Positions 7,500 through 10,921 of a stretch of 10,921 nucleotides of DNA are shown here, piece by piece. The translations under genes and the position numbers were made by a program. The DNA comes from an uncultured Rhodocyclaceae bacterium (GTDB lineage: Bacteria; Pseudomonadota; Gammaproteobacteria; Burkholderiales; Rhodocyclaceae). The stretch lies in assembly GCA_903950295.1 (NCBI GenBank), contig CAJBAP010000174.1, forward strand, positions 1-10,921, given 5' to 3'. Position 1 is the stretch's first letter. The number at the start of each line of letters is the position of its first letter. The notes under the pieces are model-generated. The model saw only the letters and a list, made by a program, of their open reading frames with translations, was not told where the DNA came from and did no database searches.

Positions 7500-8000
7500 A
7501 TGCTGTCGGATCATGTCATCGCCTATGTCGCGCTGGGCGCCAATCTGGGCGACCCCGTGGCAACCGTCCGAACCGCCATTGAAGCGCTTCATGGGATCAC
7601 GGGCACACGCTTTCTCATTGCCTCATCGCTCTACCGCACCGCACCGGTAGGCTTGCGCGACCAGCCCGACTTCATCAATGCCGTGGCCGCGCTTGAAGTG
7701 GACGATGCCGTCCTGCCAGCGCCGACTTTTCTGGAAAAACTTTTCGCCATCGAAGCCACCTTCGGCCGCGTGCGCAGTATCAGAAATGCGCCACGCACAC
7801 TCGATCTCGACCTCTTGTTGTTCGGTACCGAACGTTTTGCCAGCAACGGGCTGACACTGCCCCACCCGCGCCTGACCGAACGTGCCTTCGTGCTGGCACC
7901 GCTGGTAGAGATTGCCCCGAAACTGGTCATTGACGGCCGCGGCCGGGCCGCCGACCTGCTGGCCGGTGTCGCAGACCAGCGCATCGAACGGCTCTGCTGA
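7500..8000 (+). CDS. folK: 6-hydroxymethyl-7,8-dihydropterin pyrophosphokinase (HPPK)
   Basis: This 166-residue cytosolic enzyme transfers pyrophosphate from ATP to 6-hydroxymethyl-dihydropterin, the step before dihydropteroate synthase in folate synthesis. It has [10 protein letters not shown] near the N-terminus, [23 protein letters not shown] and the HPPK signature [15 protein letters not shown] with metal-binding D102 and D104, then [21 protein letters not shown]. All are family hallmarks and the length is normal. Residues 70-77 (AVLPAPTF) come from repeat copy E and sit in the loop after the ALE strand, about three residues longer than my recollection of E. coli HPPK. It starts 15 bases after the pcnB stop with no Shine-Dalgarno. 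Confidence 0.96.
   Translation: MLSDHVIAYVALGANLGDPVATVRTAIEALHGITGTRFLIASSLYRTAPVGLRDQPDFINAVAALEVDDAVLPAPTFLEKLFAIEATFGRVRSIRNAPRTLDLDLLLFGTERFASNGLTLPHPRLTERAFVLAPLVEIAPKLVIDGRGRAADLLAGVADQRIERLC
7707..7731 (+). repeat. Dispersed repeat, copy E, inside folK
   Basis: GCCGTCCTGCCAGCGCCGAC followed by TTTTC matches the repeat with C-to-T at position 8, A-to-G at position 15 and one T fewer. It encodes AVLPAPTF in a surface loop of HPPK away from the catalytic aspartates, in the same phase as copies B, C and D. Confidence 0.55.
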
Positions 8001-8055
8001 ACTCCACAGCTGGTTTGTGTATCCTTGCCAGCGTTCATTTCAACTTTCGCCATCC

Positions 8056-8868
8056 ATGACCTACCTAGCCTCCAACAAGTCGATCACCCTGCCCGAATTG
8101 GCGCGCATGAAACAGGCGGGCGAGAAGATCGCTTCCCTGACTGGCTACGATGCCAGCTTCGCCGCGCTCGAAGACCGCTGTGGCGTGGATGTCATCCTCG
8201 TCGGCGACTCGCTCGGCAACGTGATCCAGGGCAAGACCTCGACCCTGCCGGTGACCATGGATCAGATGGTCTATCACACCGAGTGCGTCGGTCACATCGT
8301 GCAACGGGCGATGGTGGCCGCCGACATGCCCTTTGGCAGCTACCAGGAATCGAAGGAGCAGGCCCTGCGCAATGCTGTCCGCCTGCTGGCGGCCGGTGCC
8401 GAAATGGTCAAGCTTGAAGGCGGCGAGGTGATGGCCGAGACCGTGCATTTCCTCGTCGAACGCGGTATTCCGGTCTGGGCACATATTGGGCTCACACCCC
8501 AGTCTGTGCATGCACTCGGCGGCTATCGCATTCAGGGCAAGGACGAGCAGGCTGCCGCCCGCATGAAGAACGATGCGCTGGCGCTGCAGCAGGCCGGCGC
8601 GGTGATGCTGCTGCTTGAAATGATCCCGGCAACGCTAGGTAGCGAGTTGTCGCGGGCGCTAACGATTCCTACCATCGGCATCGGCGCAGGCCCTGACTGT
8701 TCCGGTCAGATACTGGTGCTGCACGACATGCTGGGCATCTACCCCGGCAAGAAGGGGCGTTTCGTCAAAGACTTCATGGCGGAGGCACAAAGCATCGAGG
8801 GTGCGGTCAACGCCTACGTCGCGGCCGTGAAAGACGGCAGCTATCCCGGTCCGGAACACTGTTACTGA
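8056..8868 (+). CDS. panB: 3-methyl-2-oxobutanoate hydroxymethyltransferase
   Basis: This 270-residue enzyme adds a hydroxymethyl group from 5,10-methylene-THF to 2-oxoisovalerate to make ketopantoate, the first committed pantothenate step. It shows [21 protein letters not shown] with metal ligand D51, [20 protein letters not shown] with D90, VKLEGG with K119 and E121, [20 protein letters not shown], a LLEMIP segment and [22 protein letters not shown]. These match PanB throughout and the length is normal. ATG 8056 fits the family; the longer open frame back to 7912 overlaps folK in another frame. It lies 55 bases after folK and 10 bases before panC. No Shine-Dalgarno is visible. The folate made by FolK's pathway supplies this reaction's one-carbon donor. 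Confidence 0.97.
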   Translation: MTYLASNKSITLPELARMKQAGEKIASLTGYDASFAALEDRCGVDVILVGDSLGNVIQGKTSTLPVTMDQMVYHTECVGHIVQRAMVAADMPFGSYQESKEQALRNAVRLLAAGAEMVKLEGGEVMAETVHFLVERGIPVWAHIGLTPQSVHALGGYRIQGKDEQAAARMKNDALALQQAGAVMLLLEMIPATLGSELSRALTIPTIGIGAGPDCSGQILVLHDMLGIYPGKKGRFVKDFMAEAQSIEGAVNAYVAAVKDGSYPGPEHCY

Positions 8869-8878
8869 GCCTGTTCTG

Positions 8879-9709
8879 ATGCAAATCCATGAAACCATCG
8901 CCGGCGTGCGCGCTGCCTTGAAGCCTGTCGGACGTGTTGTCTTTGTGCCCACCATGGGTAATTTGCACGAAGGCCATATTGCCCTGATGCGGCAGGCACG
9001 CCAGCACGGCGACTGCGTCGTCGCCTCGATTTTTGTAAACCGCCTGCAGTTTCGTCCAGGTGAGGATTTCGAGAAATATCCGCGTACCTTCGCGGCAGAT
9101 TGCGAGAAACTCGCCGCCGCTGGCGTCGACCACCTGTTCGCGCCCAGCGAGGGTGAGTTGTACCCGACACCGCAACGCTATGCGGTCGAACCACCCGCAG
9201 AGCATGCGAATATTCTCGAGGGCGAATTCCGGCCAGGACATTTTCGCGGCGTCGCGACGGTAGTACTGAAACTGTTCGCCATCATCCAGCCCCAGGCAGC
9301 CCTGTTTGGCAAGAAGGATTTCCAGCAGTTCATGGTGCTCTCGGCCATGGTGCGCGAATTCGCCCTGCCGATAGAAATAATTCCCGGTGCTACCGTGCGC
9401 GCTCCCGACGGTCTGGCACTTTCTTCACGCAATGGCTTTTTGTCACCAGACGAACGGGGCGAAGCACCCCGGTTACATCGCCTGCTGAATCAGGTGGCAA
9501 CGGCCATCCGAGATGGCAATCACGACTACGCCAGCCTCGAAGCAGCAGCTTTGACGGAATTGCGGGCCAATAGTTGGATTCCCGACTATGTTGCAGTGCG
9601 GCGAAAGCTTGATTTACAATCGCCTTCCGTTCAGGATGCCGAACTGGTCGTTTTGGCCGCAGCTCGTTTGGGCAGTACGCGACTGATCGATAACTTAGAG
9701 ATCCAATAA
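8879..9709 (+). CDS. panC: Pantothenate synthetase (pantoate-beta-alanine ligase)
   Basis: This 276-residue enzyme joins pantoate and beta-alanine with ATP through a pantoyl-adenylate. [10 protein letters not shown] at 24-33 holds the HIGH-type nucleotide site (H30, H33). [39 protein letters not shown] and [13 protein letters not shown] with the KMSKS-like loop follow in normal order, ending in [11 protein letters not shown]. The length is typical. FVNR replaces the FVNP of E. coli, which I take as a lineage variant. It starts 10 bases after the panB stop, so co-transcription is near certain, though there is no Shine-Dalgarno. Its two substrates come from the PanB branch and from PanD, encoded next door. 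Confidence 0.97.
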   Translation: MQIHETIAGVRAALKPVGRVVFVPTMGNLHEGHIALMRQARQHGDCVVASIFVNRLQFRPGEDFEKYPRTFAADCEKLAAAGVDHLFAPSEGELYPTPQRYAVEPPAEHANILEGEFRPGHFRGVATVVLKLFAIIQPQAALFGKKDFQQFMVLSAMVREFALPIEIIPGATVRAPDGLALSSRNGFLSPDERGEAPRLHRLLNQVATAIRDGNHDYASLEAAALTELRANSWIPDYVAVRRKLDLQSPSVQDAELVVLAAARLGSTRLIDNLEIQ

Positions 9710-9729
9710 TCTTCCACCCCCGCAAAAAT

Positions 9730-9733
9730 GGAG
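9730..9733 (+). promoter_or_regulatory. Shine-Dalgarno site of panD
   Basis: GGAG in TGGAGAGCG lies seven bases before the panD ATG. It is the only strong ribosome binding site before any gene in the window. Confidence 0.75.
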
Positions 9734-9740
9734 AGCGTCC

Positions 9741-10124
9741 ATGCAACGCACCATGTTGAAATCCAAGCTGCACCGCGTCACAGTCACCCAGGCCGAACTT
9801 CATTACGAGGGTTCCTGCGCTATCGACGAGCACCTGATGGACGCTGCGGACATCCGCGAGTATCAGCAGATCGACATTTATAACGTTACCAACGGCGATC
9901 GCTTTTCTACCTACGCCATTCGCGCCGAACGCGGTTCCGGCACCATTTCCGTAAATGGAGCCGCCGCACGCAAGGCCGCCGCCGGCGACCTGCTGATCAT
10001 CTGCACTTACGCAGCCTTCAGCGAGATCGAATTGGCCAAGCACGAACCCGATCTGGTGTATGTCGATGCAAAAAACCGCATCACCCATCGCAGTCAGAAG
10101 ATACCGATTCAAGCTGCCGCCTGA
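9741..10124 (+). CDS. panD: Aspartate 1-decarboxylase proenzyme
   Basis: This 127-residue proenzyme decarboxylates L-aspartate to beta-alanine for PanC. It self-cleaves between G24 and S25 in HYEGSCAID, turning S25 into the pyruvoyl cofactor of the alpha chain. Y58 in FSTYAI, R54, K9 and NVTNG all match E. coli PanD, as does [14 protein letters not shown]. The length is standard. The start is fixed by the [14 protein letters not shown]-terminus and by GGAG seven bases upstream. It follows panC by 31 bases, completing panBCD; panE or ilvC must provide ketopantoate reduction from elsewhere. As a class I PanD it may need a PanZ-like maturation factor in some gammaproteobacteria, but none is seen here. 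Confidence 0.97.
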   Translation: MQRTMLKSKLHRVTVTQAELHYEGSCAIDEHLMDAADIREYQQIDIYNVTNGDRFSTYAIRAERGSGTISVNGAAARKAAAGDLLIICTYAAFSEIELAKHEPDLVYVDAKNRITHRSQKIPIQAAA

Positions 10125-10134
10125 GGCGTTTTTT
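10118..10134 (+). terminator. Small intrinsic-terminator-like hairpin on the panD stop codon
   Basis: CGCC (10118-10121) and GGCG (10125-10128) flank a three-base loop that is the panD TGA itself, followed by six T residues (10129-10134). The stem is short, so termination is likely partial. It would separate pan transcription from trxA. Confidence 0.45.
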
Positions 10135-10135
10135 C

Positions 10136-10144
10136 TGCTAGGAT
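10136..10144 (+). promoter_or_regulatory. Candidate extended -10 promoter of trxA
   Basis: TGCTAGGAT fits an extended -10 (TGn followed by TAnnAT). No -35 is evident 17 bases upstream, which extended -10 promoters can tolerate. The start would be near 10151, giving trxA a leader of about 30 bases. The box begins two bases after the T run of the panD hairpin. Confidence 0.4.
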
Positions 10145-10180
10145 TTCGCCCTTCCAATAGATACCTGAAAAGTGAAGCCC

Positions 10181-10507
10181 ATGAGCGAACATATCCAATA
10201 CGTCACCGACGCCAATTTCAAGAGCGACGTTCTGGATTCCCCTATCCCGGTTCTGGTCGATTACTGGGCCGAGTGGTGCGGGCCTTGCAAGATGATTGCC
10301 CCCATTCTGGACGAAGTGGCCAGGGATTACGGTGGTCGACTCAAAGTCGCCAAACTGAACATTGACGAGAACCCCAAAACCCCGGGCGAATACGGTATCC
10401 GTGGCATTCCCACTCTCATTCTGTTCAAGGGCGGCAATGTCGAGGCCACCAAGGTCGGTGCCCTCTCGAAGTCGCAATTGACCGCATTCATTGACAGCAA
10501 CCTCTGA
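10181..10507 (+). CDS. trxA: Thioredoxin 1
   Basis: This 108-residue cytosolic thiol-disulfide reductase has the active site WCGPC with C33 and C36, the buried D27, and cis-proline P77 in RGIPTLILF. The whole protein follows the E. coli TrxA layout and length. ATG 10181 is chosen because the product then starts [10 protein letters not shown] as in relatives; an in-frame GTG at 10172 would add three residues. The purine-rich GAAAAGTGAAG before the start is at best a weak ribosome site. trxA followed by rho is a conserved pair in proteobacteria. No signal peptide is present, so a periplasmic role is unlikely. Confidence 0.97.
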   Translation: MSEHIQYVTDANFKSDVLDSPIPVLVDYWAEWCGPCKMIAPILDEVARDYGGRLKVAKLNIDENPKTPGEYGIRGIPTLILFKGGNVEATKVGALSKSQLTAFIDSNL

Positions 10508-10521
10508 TCCATTTACATTTC

Positions 10522-10553
10522 GCCTGAGATCTCACCCCTTCGGGATTTCAGGC
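10522..10553 (+). other. Stable hairpin downstream of trxA
   Basis: GCCTGAGAT (10522-10530) pairs with ATTTCAGGC (10545-10553) over nine pairs with one G-T. Inside, CCC (10535-10537) and GGG (10542-10544) pair around CTTC, with CTCA left as a bulge. No T run follows on either strand, so it is not a standard intrinsic terminator; it may protect the trxA mRNA 3' end or belong to the rho leader. Confidence 0.5.
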
Positions 10554-10570
10554 AACACGGGGCACGACTG

Positions 10571-10630
10571 ATACTTCCCCCGCCCCGCAGCAATACCCCT
10601 CTCCTCCAAGTCTTCCCCCATCTTCTACAG
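10571..10630 (+). promoter_or_regulatory. C-rich, G-poor rho leader, candidate rut region
   Basis: By hand count this 60-base stretch has 30 C and only 5 G, with many YC dimers and little self-pairing, the composition bound by Rho's primary site. It lies directly before rho. E. coli rho is known to be controlled by Rho-dependent attenuation in its leader. It is followed by an inverted repeat, AGGCGC (10629-10634) with GCGCCT (10645-10650). Composition is observed; the regulatory role is inferred. Confidence 0.5.
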
Positions 10631-10665
10631 GCGCCTTCTCGTGCGCGCCTTCCCGGGCTTAAGCC

Positions 10666-10921
10666 ATGCAACTTTCCGAATTGAAGAACCACCATGTCAG
10701 CCAGTTGCTCGACATGGCCGCTGCCGTTGGCATCGAAGGTGCAAACCGCCTGCGCAAGCAGGAACTCATCTTTGCCCTGCTCAAGGAGCACGCCAAGAAG
10801 GGCGAAGTCATCTACGGCGACGGCTGCCTCGAAGTCATGTCCGACGGCTATGGCTTCCTGCGCTCGGCGGATACCTCCTACCTCGCCAACCCCGACGACA
10901 TCTACGTCTCCCCCTCGCAGA
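10666..10921 (+). CDS. rho: Transcription termination factor Rho, N-terminal part
   Basis: The first 85 codons are present and the gene runs off the window end. MQLSELKNHHVSQLLDMAA and RLRKQELIFALLKEHAKKGE form the N-terminal helical region, and GDGCLEVMSDGYGFLRSAD plus YLANPDDIYVSPSQ begin the cold-shock-like RNA-binding domain. These closely match E. coli Rho. Rho is a hexameric RNA helicase that ends transcription at C-rich unstructured sites. The full gene would be about 420 codons; the ATPase domain is outside the window. There is no Shine-Dalgarno: the ten bases before the ATG are the palindrome GGCTTAAGCC (10656-10665). The start matches the family N-terminus, so I am sure of it. Confidence 0.97.
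   Translation, partial: MQLSELKNHHVSQLLDMAAAVGIEGANRLRKQELIFALLKEHAKKGEVIYGDGCLEVMSDGYGFLRSADTSYLANPDDIYVSPSQ

Noticed and set aside
7912..8055. 48-residue upstream extension of panB
   Set aside because: It overlaps folK in another frame and PanB proteins begin near the ATG at 8056.
10513..10791. 92-codon minus-strand frame over the rho leader and start
   Set aside because: It runs opposite a clear rho N-terminus and C-rich leader, with no family features or ribosome site.
1..10921. CRISPR array, tRNA, rRNA, IS element, phage or toxin-antitoxin genes
   Set aside because: I saw no regularly spaced repeats, cloverleaf, transposase motif or small paired genes; gene packing leaves little room. 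The dispersed repeat is not regularly spaced and so is not a CRISPR.

Overview
The window is GC-rich chromosomal DNA carrying a compact block of housekeeping genes. Gene order (hda, HAD-IB phosphatase, pcnB, folK, panB, panC, panD, with purM divergent and trxA-rho following) and protein character point to a betaproteobacterium, most likely Rhodocyclales or a close relative. That placement is inference from gene order and family resemblance, not from a database search. MutL carries an endonuclease motif instead of relying on MutH, which also fits that class.

Layout. Positions 47-3514 (+): mutL, miaA (4-base ATGA overlap) and a YcgR-like c-di-GMP-binding PilZ protein, probably one transcript starting at a TATAAT box that sits only 10 bases before the mutL start. 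Positions 3572-4615 (-): purM, convergent with the PilZ gene across a 57-base gap that holds a perfect hairpin. Positions 4749-9709 (+): hda (TTG start), a HAD phosphatase overlapping it by 20 bases, pcnB, folK, panB and panC, all tightly packed. Positions 9741-10124: panD, whose stop codon lies in a small terminator-like hairpin. Positions 10181-10507: trxA. Positions 10666 to the window end: the first 85 codons of rho. No gene-free stretch exceeds 300 bases; the longest are the trxA-rho gap (158) and the purM-hda gap (133).

Functionally the window covers mismatch repair (mutL), tRNA modification (miaA), motility control by c-di-GMP (PilZ protein), purine synthesis (purM), control of DnaA (hda), RNA polyadenylation (pcnB), folate synthesis (folK), three steps of pantothenate synthesis (panB, panC, panD; panE is absent here), thiol redox (trxA) and transcription termination (rho).

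No phage, defence, CRISPR, IS or other novel multi-gene system is visible. The most unusual signal is a short dispersed DNA repeat with core CCGCCAGCACCGACTTTT. It occurs about six times, mostly inside coding sequence (three times in mutL, once each at the pcnB C-terminus and in a folK loop), and once inverted between the PilZ gene and purM. One mutL copy is split by a 24-base hairpin-bearing segment. Also notable are the C-rich, G-poor rho leader (a plausible rut region for autoregulation), the probable leaderless mutL mRNA and the general lack of Shine-Dalgarno sequences.
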